64,000 nt of DNA from Centropus unirufus (taxonomy: Eukaryota; Chordata; Aves; Cuculiformes; Centropidae). The notes under the pieces were generated by a model. The model was not told the DNA's origin. It made no database searches and saw only the letters and a program-made list of their open reading frames with translations. Both the position numbers and the translations under genes were made by a program. Of this stretch, positions 37,055 through 50,910 are shown piece by piece. How positions within the stretch are numbered: position 1 is the stretch's first letter; every line of letters begins with the position of its first letter. The DNA lies in the NCBI GenBank assembly GCA_013397695.1, contig VYZI01000854.1:78606-142605 (forward strand), given 5' to 3'.

Positions 37055-39381
37055 CTTTATATTGTTTGGCAATCTCAGTGTCTTTTCCAGCTCTAATTGG
37101 TACTATTTTTATATTGCAGAGTGGAAGATTTTATATCTTTCAGCAGTCAGTAGCCTATCAAAGGCATGACCCTGCTGTTTCAAAATGGCATTTAAAAACC
37201 TTTCAAAAATTAGGCATTCAGTGTTTCTTTTTTTTTTTTTAAGTTTCTGGATAATCTGTTTGTGTTAGCACCAAGACTTCTCTGTCTTGGTCTTTTGGAG
37301 GCAAAATGAAACATGTTTGAATAAATGATTAATTCCTCTGGTGCATTTAGCTTTAAAAATGGCAGTTGCTGGTGTGTATTAAGGTGTTAGGTGTACTAGA
37401 ATAAATCTGAGGAAGATGTTAACAGGCTGAGGAAGAGGTCACAGGTTGATAATAAAGTAATGGTGGCTCACTGAGAAATTGAAAACATACCTCACCAGCT
37501 GCTTGGGTATTGCCTCCTCTTATGTACCATATCTCAGTACACATGGTCAGTGGATGTGGCTAGAAAATAAACTACTACATAAAAAGAATAATTGATCTAA
37601 TGATATAGTAACAAATGCAAAGATACACTAATTATTACTGCATAACATTTATGTTTGTCTGTTACATTAAAAATGAATCTATCATCTAGTATACCTTTAG
37701 AAATAATGACACATTCCTTCAATTTCCTTCTTTGTTATTTATTCTAAAGGTTATTTCTACAAAATTTGCCAGGTCACTTAACTCAGTGAGCAATTCTGCT
37801 GTGTTTAATCCCAGTACAGAATTGCATTTCTACAGTATCATCCCCATAGTAATTCCATTTACTCTTAATAGGAATTTCTTTGTTATTCATTTAAATTTGA
37901 AGACTGTTCAGGTCAGCTCACACAAATGTGCCTGGATCACTAAAAATCTCATTGTCCTTAATCATATTGACTCTTTTTTTTTCCCCCTTTTTCTTTCTTT
38001 CTTCTGTGAAGAAATACTATTATTAGACACTAATGTTATAGTGTATGTATCATGCTTCCACTTTTCTTCCCATAGTCCTAGCAGCTGCCTTTTCATTATA
38101 TCGGGTTTCAGCATTTGACTTGTTAATCCATGTGGTTGGAGAAAAAAAGAAAAAAAAAAGCCTCCCTGTGGAATAATTCCTAATATAACACTTTTGAGCA
38201 GAATTTTAAAGTAGTGAAGAATTTTTAATATAATCACTGGTTTCCTTGTCTATTCAATAACAATCTCTAATGTTTTTAGCAGATACAAAACAGAAGGTTA
38301 ATAACTCATAATATTTTATAAAATTCATAATTTCTCCAATGAATCTTCATCTCGTATGAAAACTAAATATCTCATAGGCAAGATATAGACTTAAACAAAT
38401 ATTATTTTCATGTGAATCAAACAAAGAAGTCATCTTCAATTTGAGTTTTCTAAAAACCTAAGTCATCAAAGAAAAGAAGGAATATAACATGACCTTCATG
38501 AACTTCATGAACTTCAAACCTTTAGTATGAACTGCAGGTTTAATGACAAAAATCAGTTCAAAGTAATTATTTGTGAATAATGAGCACTGGATACTGCTGC
38601 TAACAAAATGCACTTCTCAGTGTGTATAATAAGTGAAGTGTTTCATAAAGAAGACTTTAATTTATAATTATGACTTTATAATTTCTTTACACAGTGACAT
38701 CATTATTTTACATTTTGAAATAGATAATCTTAATGAACCACATAGAAGTAGAAAACGAGCACTTTGAAATAGGTCTGATAAACTGGTGTCACTGTAGACT
38801 TTATTGTTATCTCTAATAATAAAGGTGTGTTTTGTGGCCACAGAGTCCCTGTCCTCAATGTGTGATTGCAGCCATTGGCAGTTCATGTGCTGCTGCTGCA
38901 CAAAAAAAAGAAGCATTCATTGTCTCTTCAAAGTTTGTGAGTGCTCTCTGTGTCACCAAAAAAAAAAAAAGGAGAAATCATCTCATCTCCCTTTCCAAGG
39001 GCAACCAATTACATACAGTATATTAAATTAAGTCCACTTGGGGAAAGACTTCCTTAATTAATTAATTTAATTAGCAATAAGGCAGAAGAGGGAGATATAG
39101 TTATCAGGAGGTAATCATACCTTTGACATACCAGGTTGTGAAGACAAGCTCTGCTTCATCTTTCATATGATTGTGGTTTACCACTTTTATGTGGTTTTAA
39201 CAGATAACCTACAGATTCTTTTGAACAATCTTGCATGCAGTAGTGGGCTTACTCCTGAAATCTCATTCAAAACAATAAAAAAATAATCAGAAATCAAATG
39301 AGTGACATAGTCTGTTTGAGCATAATAACTGGGGGAAATCATATAGTATAATATGACCTCCTATGAGCTGTACTGCTGGAC

Positions 39382-39413
39382 CATAGTCCCAGATGGGACT
39401 ATGAAAAAAAAAA
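39382..39413 (+). repeat. 9-bp perfect hairpin followed by A10
   Basis: CATAGTCCC at 39382-39390, loop AGAT, GGGACTATG at 39395-39403, then ten A (39404-39413). The stem is GC-containing and perfect. It looks like a small stem-loop, but no RNA gene family fits and no promoter element is visible. Confidence 0.85.
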
Positions 39414-42400
39414 CATTGAGAAAATACCACTCAGTTTTGGCATTTTTCCTGTAACTCATTGCTTTTACTAGCAATGTATGAATCAAATTACTTCAAATTA
39501 ATTATTTAAGTAAATAGGTTTCAACAGCTATTCAATTAGATGACCGCATTTCTCCTGACTTTGAAAAACAAAGGAAATCTTTGCTCAGTAATGCTGGACT
39601 CATATGGTGGTTGTTTTGCCTAGATACAGGCTGCAACCAGATTTCCACAACTTGATAGGCTATAATTTCTTCAGAATTTGATTGGGTTAAGGCAAAGCCA
39701 GGATGGCAATACACCTCTGCGTTACCTGCAGAAATCCCAGGTCTGTATCAGAGCCCTTTGCAGTGTGGTACAGCCTTCTACTGAAATAGAGATGGCAATA
39801 TAGTGTCTTTAAAAATGTCTGTGATAATCTCCCCACAGGAGGGTTAATCTTTTATCTTAGGTGCTCAAGAACTACAAAAACTAAGGAAATCCTGCATAGA
39901 AAGTGTGTATTTTTCTTAAAAAAAATAATTGGGGTAACCGAGCATTTAACGTGCACAATGGATTTGGTTGTACTCAAAATCACTCAGTTTTGACTTTGGT
40001 TTTTGCTTAACTAAAAGTCATTTCCTTCAAAGGTTGAATAACCTATATGAGCTAAAACAGTTTCAGCTTTTAAATCTTTTATATTCACTGAAATTAGGTC
40101 CAATTTCACAGTAAAAAGCATTTGTTGTCATGCAGCGTTCACCTTTAACTGAAATTATTTGTATACCAGCTTTCTAGTGAACCACTAGCACTCTATCTCA
40201 TATCCGCTGCAGCACAGACATCAAAACTTCCTCTCACTATTGCTACAACCAAACACCTGTCACGTTATTTGTTTCCTGCTGTCTGGTTCGCCTGCTTTCC
40301 TCTCCTTCTGCCTTTTACACTGAGAGCCTCCCCTCTTCCATTGCAGTAGCCTTATTGTTGTAGCAATGATGGAGATTATGTCTACTAGTGAAGAGGTACA
40401 TGACCTCCTCCGCCTATGCTCCTGGCGATTTGTATGTGAGCTGGCTCCCATTCGGCAGCAGCACGGCTTTGCGATCAGGGTGGTATGCCTAAGCTAACAT
40501 ATTCTGCCTCTTATCCCTTCTGTTCCTTTCTTCTATTCCTGTTTTCTTTGTGTTTGTGAGTCTTTCAGGCTCTGTGATTTTTAAGACCTAATGCTAACAC
40601 CTGATCTCTTTGTTATGCTTCTGGAGAAATTCAACTTCAAGCCCCATCTGCCTTCTGAGAGGTTAGAGAAAACGGATTTCATCTCAGTCTCACCTCCATC
40701 CTTTTGTTCTCATCAAGTGAAGGTGTGGAGAAGTGCTGAAAGCCTTTAACAATCCGTTTGTTCTGATATAGTCATGTTGATGTCAGTCACTTGCCTATTT
40801 AGCACAAGGAGCATGAGGGAAAGAAGTGAAAGAGAGCCATAAAAGAGTAGAGGGAAAAAAAGCAAACAAACTGCAACTCATAAACTGTATAAACAGAGAT
40901 CATCTAAAACAATAAGCTGCCAGCAGAATAATCCACCTTGAGTGCTTTAATTAAATAGCATGATCCTCAACAGTGACATATGAGCAAAAAGCGAGACTTA
41001 CTGCTGGCTATTTAATACTTCAGCTCTCACATTGTCAGTTACAGGATTAAGGAGTCCTTCACACCCTTACTTTGGGTTTGATGAGCTGGATTGACTCTAT
41101 CCAATTTGCTCTGTTGGGCTAAACAAAAAAGAAGCAACATGAGGCAAATCAACTCATAACTTTGAAATCTACTTTTTTTTTCCTAGAGTGTAATGTTTTT
41201 TCATTATTGAGTCTCAAATGAGACTTAGTGTTGCACACCCCACAAGAAGAAATCAAGCATCTCCTTAAGATTTCTGACTTCAGTAGAAACAATACTAGAA
41301 GATTACTGTGATTTTGAAAACTGGCATGACTTCTTGCTCCAAGTCAAACATTTATGCATCTCTTCTCTTCTCTTACATTTTTTCCAAATGCCCTAGATGA
41401 TTACCAAATGCATGCCTACAAGACTGCAAAGAGGCATAAGGTTCTGAAAATTACATCCAGGCCCCATGAAATTATAGTCTTCAGAGCATATCAGTAAGAA
41501 GCTAATTCCATATAATTTCTCACTCTAGTTACATTTTTGGTCTGACAAAGAGGTGTCAGAATTTTAATGCCCATTATATTTTGTGATTTATGCTCTTTTG
41601 CTGTAGTACTTTGACCTTATTAATATGCTGTATTTTGAGTGGATGGTCATTAAACTCTTCTTGCTAAAAGCAAATTTTTAAGGAAAGGCAGTTGAAAGGA
41701 AGAAGTTGTACTGAAATGTTTCTAAATGGATAACTTTATGTGTGAATATGCTCCATATTCCCACATGAATATATGGATGGGGAGAGGAACGAAGGTGAAG
41801 GTTCTGCAGAATGCGATTGAAAGCTGATTAAAAAAAAAACCAAAAAAAACCCCCAGCTGCTTTAAAACTAAAGGTTTCATCTGAATGATAAATTTAGATT
41901 AATTTATCTTATTGGACATTACTTTTCAACTTTACATAACTTGAGCAGTAGCTTCAAGTTGCAAAAAATCAGAAATGGACTTTCAGTTACATAATATTAA
42001 GATCTGATTTGTAGTCATTCTGTTAGTCCTACTATACTTGGTTCAGTTACATTGGTCCTATCACATTCTTAAGTATTTCTTCCTAAGTGATATGCTTAGC
42101 TACAAATTTCTGAGGTCATGCTGCTGTATACTTCTGTGGGAATTGTTTTTTGCTCTTGTTTTTTGCTTGGCAAAAAATTGGTGCGGGCAAGGAAGGGAAC
42201 ATGATGAATTTTCCGGTTCATCTATGTTGGACTCTGAATAGGTCCAGTTCTTGATACAGGCATGTTTTCTAATGACTCTTGCAGAACATTTCTTTGGGAT
42301 TCCTGGAAAAAAAAGTGTATTTATACAAAATTGACAGCTACCTTGTCTGTTTTCAATAGTCGTGAAGCCTGTAGCCTAACTTAAACTGAGACTAGACACA

Positions 42401-42899
42401 AAACCACAATCTTATTTTACTAGATGCATAAGAAGGGCAGCAGCAGCTACGAAAGTAGACTGTTTCAAGACAATACTTGTGAGGGAGACACGTATTTCAT
42501 TCAGCCTACTTACCAGAATTTCACTGCCTTTCTCAACAGGTGTGTTAAAGAGCAGCTCAACTGACTTTATTTGGACGTGCCCAATATTGTGAGAATATTG
42601 TTCTTCGGTTGCATATCACAGGCCCACCAGGAATCTAGCTCAAATGTTGAGAATACACATCAAGCTGCATGGGTGTCTACAGGGCTCTGCAGAAGTGGTC
42701 CTTTGGAGTGCTGGGACTCTTCACAGTGATTGTCTGGAGGCATGCTGCACAGCTGTTTAATCTACTGAGAAGAAGAGAAGGCAGGATGTGATAACTGTAT
42801 GTGTACTAATTGTACCACAGTTGGCAAATGTTAGCAAACTACTCCAAATTGTATTTCAACAAACTGTAGCTCTGAGCCTCACTGCAATGGCATTTTCTT

Positions 42900-42922
42900 A
42901 CATGTGAATCAGATTCACATGT
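42900..42922. repeat. 11-bp perfect inverted repeat with 1-base centre
   Basis: ACATGTGAATC at 42900-42910, a single A, then GATTCACATGT at 42912-42922. The right arm runs into a further GTGAATCACA, so the word GTGAATCA is also repeated directly. This is the longest perfect inverted repeat I noticed in the window. Confidence 0.9.
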
Positions 42923-44650
42923 GAATCACAGTCCTTGCTGGTCTGGTAAATTGTGGGAGTTGCCCTCTTGAAAGGACACAAACTAGGTTTGGGAGTGATG
43001 AGGGGGCACTCTGTTAGCACAATTTTAATCTATGTTATACTTATGAAAGTTTAAGTACCTGTTTAAGTTCCCTTGCCTTAGATGAAAGATGTCTCTGCCT
43101 AACTACTATTTAGTTAGGACTTGAATGGCTGCTTGAATGGCCTGCCTCATGTTTATAAACTGGAAACACCAATTTTAGACTGACCTGTGTAACACAGTAC
43201 GATCTGTTCAACAGAGTAGGTAAAACATGTTTATAGTGTTTTATAATATTATGAATACACGGAGTAAATAAATATTAATTTCTATAAAGGGAAGAGAAAT
43301 CTGTCATATGTGCTTCACAAATTTTGAACTATTTATTGTATTTTTCTCCAACTGCTTTTTCCAGTTCTATTTCTGCTTCCACTTACCTTGCTACTACTTC
43401 CTCAGATCAGATTATCAGTAACCAAAAGTATTAATAATTTCTGTAGACTCTTTCTTGATGGTGGCTGTGGAGGGGTAGTTCAGACTTTCACAGCTGAATA
43501 TTTGGTGCTGTTCATCTTTCTTAATAAGACAATCTATTTGAATATGAATTCATGTTGTAATATTAACGCATTAAAGGTCTACATCAATCATATTGAAAAG
43601 CTAGCAAAAATGAAATATAACATTCATTTTATCCCACTTTATAAAGAAAAATGTCTTCCAAGAAGCAGCAGATTACATTTTTATATAAACAAAAGTCCAG
43701 GCTTAAGTGAATTACCAAGACATTTGAGAGACTGACTATCAGAAAATTTCAGACACTTAATGGATTCTTTGTAGCATAATCCCCCAAATGCCTTCTGTTA
43801 CAGCTATCTGAAAACATTTCGTAACTTTTCAACTTATTTGTAGGTAAGTTATTATCCACCTGTCATTTAATGCCAGTTTGAAAAAGAAACAATGCAGCAG
43901 GAAAAAAAATAAATTGGACATTAATTTCCTTTATCAAAATTAATTTTCACCATTTTTTTAAAAAATACATTCATCCAGCTTTATTTAAGCCTGCCACAAA
44001 GCGTAATTTAGGTCAGTTGCCTGATCTGGTTTATTAAATTTTGTCAACCACCCTGTTTATTTTTGTGTTTTCTGGGAAGAGTATAATTTACTGGATGGAG
44101 AGCACATAGGAGTGTAGAATGAGGATTTAAAATCTTTATAGTACATAATATTTGCTTAGAGACAAAGAATAGAGTAAACTGTGATATTTTATTTGTGCGT
44201 TTTGAATTGCTCTTTGAGTTCATTTTCGCCTATGCCCTTAGTGCATCTTCTGGCATCTGACATACCTGACAAGCTGATATCACTTGGGAGTTATGCAAGT
44301 GCTTGAAGCTCCTGGGAGTTTCATAGATGTACTTGAATTTATTATGCACTGCCTCTTATAGATGATGTGATTATTTAAAGTTTATCTAAAGCAGGAATGG
44401 AAATAAAAAGGTGGGGTTTTTTTCAGGTCTCCATGAATATTCTATATTTACTGCTCATAAAGCCCTGTGTAAAAAAGAATGTTGCTTTTTTCCCAGGTTA
44501 TTTTAATTCTTATTCTTATTTAATTATTTATTTCTTATTCTTGTTTCAGCCTCTGAACCAACCTCCTGATGTTCAGGATGGTTGCTTAAGCAGAAAAGGG
44601 GAGGAAATAAAAATCCAGGCTTTCCATCTTGTATCCAGGGCTGATTTGTA

Positions 44651-44980
44651 GGTAATACAGTGTTGTAGGACTCATATTTGACATAACTTTTTCCATTCTA
44701 GTGATTATTCTGTTCCACACGTGATTTTGGTTTGGAGATTTTTTATTTGTTTGTTTTTGTTTTGGGGTTTTTTGTGGGTTTTTTTTTCTGAATGCTACTC
44801 TGAGGTTTTTAAATCTTGCGTAGGCCTGTGGACAGATCGCAAGTATTACATTCAAGACTCTGGATTCTGCTTTGGGAAGGTAGATTCCTCTTTTACTGGT
44901 TTGACAGAAGTGAGCCTTACATTGTCCAATAGTCTTTGTCAAACTAAATCTTTGGTTACTTATGCCGAAAGGTAAGATGG
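44651..44980 (+). other. Exon-like stretch: T/G-rich tract, open frame, donor-like site
   Basis: A long T/G-rich tract (44735-44790) leads to a possible acceptor TACTCTGAG ending at 44804, or GCGTAG ending at 44823. An open frame follows to 44971, where CGAAAG/GTAAGA forms a good donor. The frame is part of an 84-codon open frame that starts at a GTG (44721) and would yield an exon of 167 or 148 bases. The putative exon translation (from VFKSCVGLWTDRKYY) is mixed and soluble-looking, but I do not recognise it and no partner exon is visible. The poly-T part gives a spurious phenylalanine/tryptophan run. Confidence 0.15.
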
Positions 44981-46840
44981 CGTTCAGGTAAATGATTTGC
45001 TCATTTGAATTTTTACACAGAAAATTTCACAACTTAAAAGGTACTGAATCCCTTTATTTTTTTCAATAACTTATTGAAATAAATGCACTGCAGAGCTCAA
45101 ATCTCTCACATTATCTGTGTCTTTCAGTTATCTCTAGCTGTGACAATAGATGGACCATAGAAACTGTGTTTAGTATGTAGTAGTATATTGTGGGAAGTGT
45201 TATCTTGAATGGCAACAGCCAAGTGTTACTTAAGAGCATGAAGAAAATCTTGTTTTGGAAAGAATGTAAATGCTATGCTCTGCAGAAACAGTATTCTGAA
45301 GGCTGTGAATCACATAGTTGGTCTTTGAGTTCTCCAAAGAAATTTAGAAAATTCTGCAACGCCAAACAACTGCCAGCCACTCTGATTTATGCTGGTTTCC
45401 TTGTCAGTACTTTTCTGTGGATTTCTAACAGTCATGAGTGGGACAGCTCTCCCATCCTTTTGCTGGAAGAGACTGGAGATATTGGAAAAGAATTACTAGT
45501 TTTACACAAGTTATTTGTTTTCTTTCTTTAAGAATTGCATACCTAATGATGCACAATTCAGCAGCATTCATTCGTCCCAGAACTGTGGAGAAACTGCAGT
45601 GAATTGCAAAAGGCAGCCATGTTTACTCCAAACTAAGACTGAAACTTCTTTTATTTTAAGAAAATCTGTGATGATATCTGAATGGGTATTTTGATTGCAA
45701 TTATCTTTCTTGAGCCTCACAGCCATTACATGTAAAACTTTAGAAAAATTGATTCAGATAGTTTTTTTAAAGTCAGCAATTAAATACATATTTCTTTGAA
45801 TACCTGAATTAAAAAGCATAAGAGTTTTCTCATGGTTTCTTCATAAGTGTTTAATATGAATTAGTTTGGCTTACTCAGTTCTGGTGTAAGTCTCCATTCT
45901 GCTAGGTAGTATCTTGTTGATCAGATTGCTGAATATTTTAAGAAAAGATGGGACATTTGTCATAGATGTCTAAGTATATCAGGAAGCTGTAAGCAACTCA
46001 GAACACTGAGTTAAATTGATAAAATATGACTTTTATTCTAGATTAAATTCTTATTCAGTTCACAATAAAACATTGATTCTTCATCCAGATGCAGCATTAG
46101 AACTTAATCTCACAACTACATCTGTAAAGAAGGCAAAACAACTTGCTTTCTACTTGAAAATAATTCATATTTTCAACTTCTATGTGGACTTAAAGTTTTT
46201 TCTCTGTCTCCTCTGGAAATAGCTCTATACCCCTGTGTCAAAGATAAGGAAACTTTTTCTGCTGTTCTAGGTATTTTGCACCACCTGCCATTAACAGACT
46301 AGTAGTCTGTAAGCACTTTATTCCTTCAAAATGTAGAAAGCAAGAGATACTGTGTATTTTTGTAAAAAGTATAGTTTTATCCATAATTCACTTTATTTTA
46401 TGCCAGTGAGAGTGGCTGTCCTTAGTTACTATTTTAATCACTATAGGTATTTCTGGTAATTGCTTGTTTTCAATGGTGTCATATTCTTTTAGGGGAAAGA
46501 TATTGATTCGTAAATATTCAGAATTCTGAGTTAATTTCCATCATAAAATATCAATGCTTAAGTTATTTACAGTGATAATATAATTACAGATGCTACTCAT
46601 ATAATATAAATTCCAGGAATATTTTTTATTAGCAGTGTGCTTATGTCATCATTGTTAAACTTTGGATCTGGGAAGTTATACTGAATATGGAAAGAAGGCT
46701 AAGGTAGTAGCTTTCAGGTTCCACTAGAAGAATATGCAAACTGGATAAGACATTCTAAACCTCTAGAAATACTGTTCCTGTGAGGATTTCAACCGACAAA
46801 CTGTGGACTTATGATGTGAAGGTGATTCTTAAAGTTGTGC

Positions 46841-46907
46841 CTTTATATATTATATATATACTTTATATATACTTATATACTTATATATACTTTATATATT
46901 TAAATAT
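46841..46907 (+). repeat. TA-rich tandem array (CTTATATA-type units)
   Basis: Irregular repeats of CTTTATATAT and ACTTATAT fill 67 bases. This TA-rich minisatellite is expected to unwind easily and to vary in length. I see nothing gene-like attached to it. Confidence 0.85.
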
Positions 46908-47789
46908 GCCTCAATGGGCTCTCAGCAGAATCTAACCTCTCCTCTTTCATTTTAGAAGAAAGATCAAGTATGTCATAGGTATTTCCTATCAGTTCAACAA
47001 AGTATCCAAGACTACTTGAGAACTTAAATAGTTCTTTCTGTCCAACAAATTATACTACTGACCTTTGATATACAACAGTTGTACTTTAATATTCAAGCAG
47101 TTATGGAATTTTTATTCTAAGAAGAATCACATGTCTGCAAATCTTAGATCAGGTTAAATCTTAGCAATATCAGAGGAAAGTACTGGAGGTCAGGACTGCC
47201 TGTACCAAAAGAGGTACCCAATTATCTCCCTGTGGCAAACATGTAGTCTAGTACCACAAATAGGACTCCATTGCCTGGTTTGGTTCTGCATTAATAATCA
47301 GAGACAGTAATAAAAGATAGAATACCTGAAATCTTACACATAATAAATAGTCATCTGTGTAAAAAGGTGTCCTCCTAAGAAGCAGAGGAGCACTGCCTCA
47401 GGCACTCTTGCCTGGAGAAGAGGGCTCCATCCCTTCCCTACAACCCTTGTTATTTAGAGATATCCTCTCAGGCTGTTGAGCTATCCAAGCTGGTGTCAAG
47501 AAAAATGTGCAGTCTTGCAATATCTGTACCCAGCAGAATGGTGAGGCTTGTCATCTTCCTGTTTTTCTGAGTAGACATGAATCCAAACACACGAACGCTC
47601 TGATTTTCAGTGTCATATCCTTCTCATTAGTGTGTGCAATTTTGTGTACGTGCACACATACACCTGAGTCAGCAGATTCAACCCAGGATAAAGGGACATC
47701 GGTCCTAAAGGGAATCAATGCATACTCAAAAACTTGTAGGACATTTTCTCTAAGGAATTAATTATAATAAGTGCATTTGTGATAGTGAT

Positions 47790-48060
47790 AAAAAGGGACT
47801 TCATCTTAAAGAACCGAGTTCACAGCTCAAGCTTGTAAAGTCACAAGGGAATGACCCTGCTCTGAGCCAAAGGAGCTAATTATTAAACATTCATACTGTT
47901 GCCCTCTCACAAACAGAATATCTGATGGATCAGATTGCTGGTTAGCACGCCGTGGTGAGGGGAATGATTTGCATATGTCTGTTTCTTCAAAACCAGACTT
48001 GAAACCAAGCTCCTGTGAATTCTCCAGCAAGTCAGGGAGCAGCGTGAGATTTGGGAATTG
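47790..48060. promoter_or_regulatory. Candidate conserved non-coding stretch with an octamer site
   Basis: The stretch is free of simple repeats and less AT-rich than its flanks. It contains ATTTGCAT at 47967-47974, the octamer bound by POU/Oct factors. A 67-codon minus-strand open frame (47827-48030) crosses it but is unrecognised. The regulatory call rests only on texture and one motif. Confidence 0.15.
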
Positions 48061-49371
48061 AAATGGACAGCTTTGGCATAAGTTCTAGCTTGGATGGGAC
48101 CTAGCAGGAAAGAATGGACACTAGAAGGTAGAAACTATGTGGAAGAGAAGTAGTCAAATACGGCCAGTTTTATACAAGCCCATTCATTCCCTTTCAGTTA
48201 TCATGTTGCCAACAATCTAAGTCTGATGTTTCATTTGCTTCAGACCAAGTGAATTGGGTGCTGGCTTACAAATGGGAAGTTACTAATCATGCTAAGACTT
48301 TAAGGATGCTAGAATAGTTGAAATAAACAAATATTTAGGATCTTCACAGTTTTTTCTTTTCTTTTTTCTCATCATAAAGCTACAAAATTCCTCTATAAAT
48401 GATCAGTTTGATATACATTTGAGATAGATATACATTTGGTGTGCAAATATTTTATATTAATATATATTAAACAATGCAGGAAATTGAAACACTGAAGATA
48501 GGAAAATCATAATGGATTAATATTTACTGACAGTTTATTTTTGTATTTATTTTGTGAAGGAAAGGTATGGATGCCATTGAAAAGTCAAAGGAGATAAGAA
48601 AATTGAATAAATATTTTGATATTTTAGTGTTTTTTTGTTGGTTTTTTTTTTAATCTTACTCTCCACGATGCAAATATGGAAGTTTGGATGTGGCTGGTCA
48701 GCGCTTGCTAAATAACGTGTAGGATTGATGTAGTACCTATATACTCTACATACTGAGGCTATCAATGAAGGAAATAAAAAAACGTCTCTGAATGAGAAAA
48801 TAGGTAGTAGGTTTAAAGTCAGAAAGGGAGTTAAGCAGAGAAGAGATGTACATAGGAGCTGAAAATGAAAAAGTAAGTGAGATTCGGGAAGCCACTCATA
48901 AGACCTCGCTTCCTTTCCTGTCGGCTGTATAAATTTCTGAAATATATTACAACTTCATTAGACAAGTGCATATTTTGACCTTGCTGGTCATCTTCGTGGA
49001 GAGCCAGAATATGTTATTTATGATGCCTTTTGTCAGATTCCCGGCTAGGGCTGTGTGAATATTACTAATTCCTTTAGAAAAACTATGCAAAGATTTATTG
49101 TGTCAGAATCAATAAATATTTAAATAATTAGTTCACTGCAGTTCTGCATAAAGTATAGTTTAAATTAATCTTTCAAAAGTATAGTAGTCTCTATTATTGT
49201 AGTTAACAGCTTGTCTGAACTGTCCAGAATGACTGATGAATGAGATAACAGAAATGCCTATCAGTCCTTCATTGTGCTCAGCATAAAAGGCTTTTTCCCC
49301 TTTAAGCCCCACGATATCACCATATTTGATTTGAATATTAATGTTTCACTCTGAAATTATTAATTTAAATA

Positions 49372-49372
49372 N
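49372..49372. other. Ambiguous base (N)
   Basis: The only non-ACGT character in the window sits in an AT-rich run (TAATTTAAATANAAATTTTC). It marks an unresolved base call in the source assembly, not a scaffold gap. Confidence 0.98.
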
Positions 49373-50910
49373 AAATTTTCTTCATTTTATATTGTTAGAG
49401 ACTTCACAGAGAAAAATGATGGAGTATGAAACATAATGAAGAGCATCAGCCTAGTAAATTATGTAACAAGGCTTCAGAAAAAGTAAATATGTTTCCTCTT
49501 CTTTTCTTTTTTTTATGCCACATTTACCCATAGGAAACTGAAAATAATTACATGCTGGTCTTCTTTACCTGTAAGTTATGAAATTATAGACAAGCTACCT
49601 CAAACTTAAGTCTTGTGTCTGGATGCAGTAGAAAAAAAATTGTCCACATATCTCTAATAGTTTATTTATATTTATGCACCAAACATCCACAACAAGTAAC
49701 ATGGAGATTAGTACCTTAATGAAGGTTGTAGGGCACCATAAAACACTACGGAAGACAGAGTGGTAAAATGGATGCTGAGAAGCTGATATCCATGAGTTTT
49801 AAGAGTATTCTGACAATCTGGACATGAGTTCCTGAAGATCTCATTTCATATGTGCTTATTATTTATAATAACTTCTGTTTTCAAATCTGCATCATCCCTG
49901 TCCCCCTCTTTACATGTAACACTTTGGGTTTTCTTAAGAAAGCCACAAAAAATCCAACTAGATAAATTTTGTGACTTAGTTTACCTAGAAATAACCTTCC
50001 ATATCTTCGGAATATTCGAAAGGAACAGTTTAGACCATCTCAAAAGGTAATGTTCTTAAGAGGGTCTTGAATAAGCATCCAGAACCAACCAGAAGTTTGG
50101 AAGTGTCAGTAGGAAAAAAATTAGCACAGCTCTATGTGGCTTTATTTCTTCTGCCTCCCTGGAGAAAATTGTTATGTGAGGATTTATTCAAAATTTAAAG
50201 TTTTCCTATGGATACATGTTGGCAAGATATGTTATGATCTGTCAGTTATTAAATTTGGGTAATATCAAATAAAACAAAACATAATGTTTACAGAATGGCT
50301 TATCACTAGGAGATTGGTATTATAAAACCTGAGAGTAAAGTGCTTCCTTTAAAGTGGTCATTCACACTGTAATTCTTTCTCATTTAAAAATTGATTCTAT
50401 GCCTAAGATAGATGATAGCAGTCATTTCTCAATCCTATTAGCCTTCTTAACCTTATTTTTGAATTTGAATAACAGTAATTCCCTATCAGATGAAAATTGA
50501 TTAGTCACTACAAGTCTAGATATAATGTGGGCTGCACATGAAAGACTAGTCTTTGGTCATTATTATACATGGAAGTTCATATTGTATTTTTGTAAAGACA
50601 TTATTCCTGTTATTTTCATTTCATTAGGTAGGTTTAAGTGATGAACCCTAAATGTGGATGTATGTAAGACTAACATTTTGCCCTCAAGCATTCCTCTTGA
50701 GGATGGAAAGCCTATGATAAATTTGCAAGAGATGCTGGTTCGGTAATATTTCTACATTCAAAAAATTCCAAATGCTTTGGGGTTTTGGCCATGTTAGTTG
50801 ATTGACTACACATAAAAATAATGTCCAGATAACAAGGTGTATTAACTATGTGTAGAAATATGAGATCTCACAATCCTTCCATATGTGTAGAAATACCAGA
50901 GTTACTCACA

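Larger units (their letters stand above)
36341..44650. other. AT-rich non-coding DNA, no gene seen
   Basis: No gene is supported. The frame at 36961-37242 appears hydrophobic only because it translates the ATT/GGT microsatellite. The 128-codon frame at 37732-38118 is unrecognised. A GC-richer piece at 40195-40490 has scattered CpGs and a distant 10-bp inverted repeat (ATTGCTACAA at 40239-40248, TTGTAGCAAT at 40358-40367), but no gene. The hairpins at 39382-39403 and 42900-42922 are listed separately. A candidate repeat-free regulatory-looking stretch lies at about 40918-41105. Confidence 0.6.

Noticed and set aside
36961..37242. 93-codon frame with a poly-leucine/valine/isoleucine stretch that looks like a membrane helix
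   Set aside because: The hydrophobic run is the translation of the ATT/GGT microsatellite at 37008-37054.
47407..47426. CTTGCCTGGAGAAGAGGGCT, resembling the CR1 phrase 'agcctggagaagagaaggct'
   Set aside because: Sequence on either side does not align with CR1, so a 15-base likeness is treated as chance.
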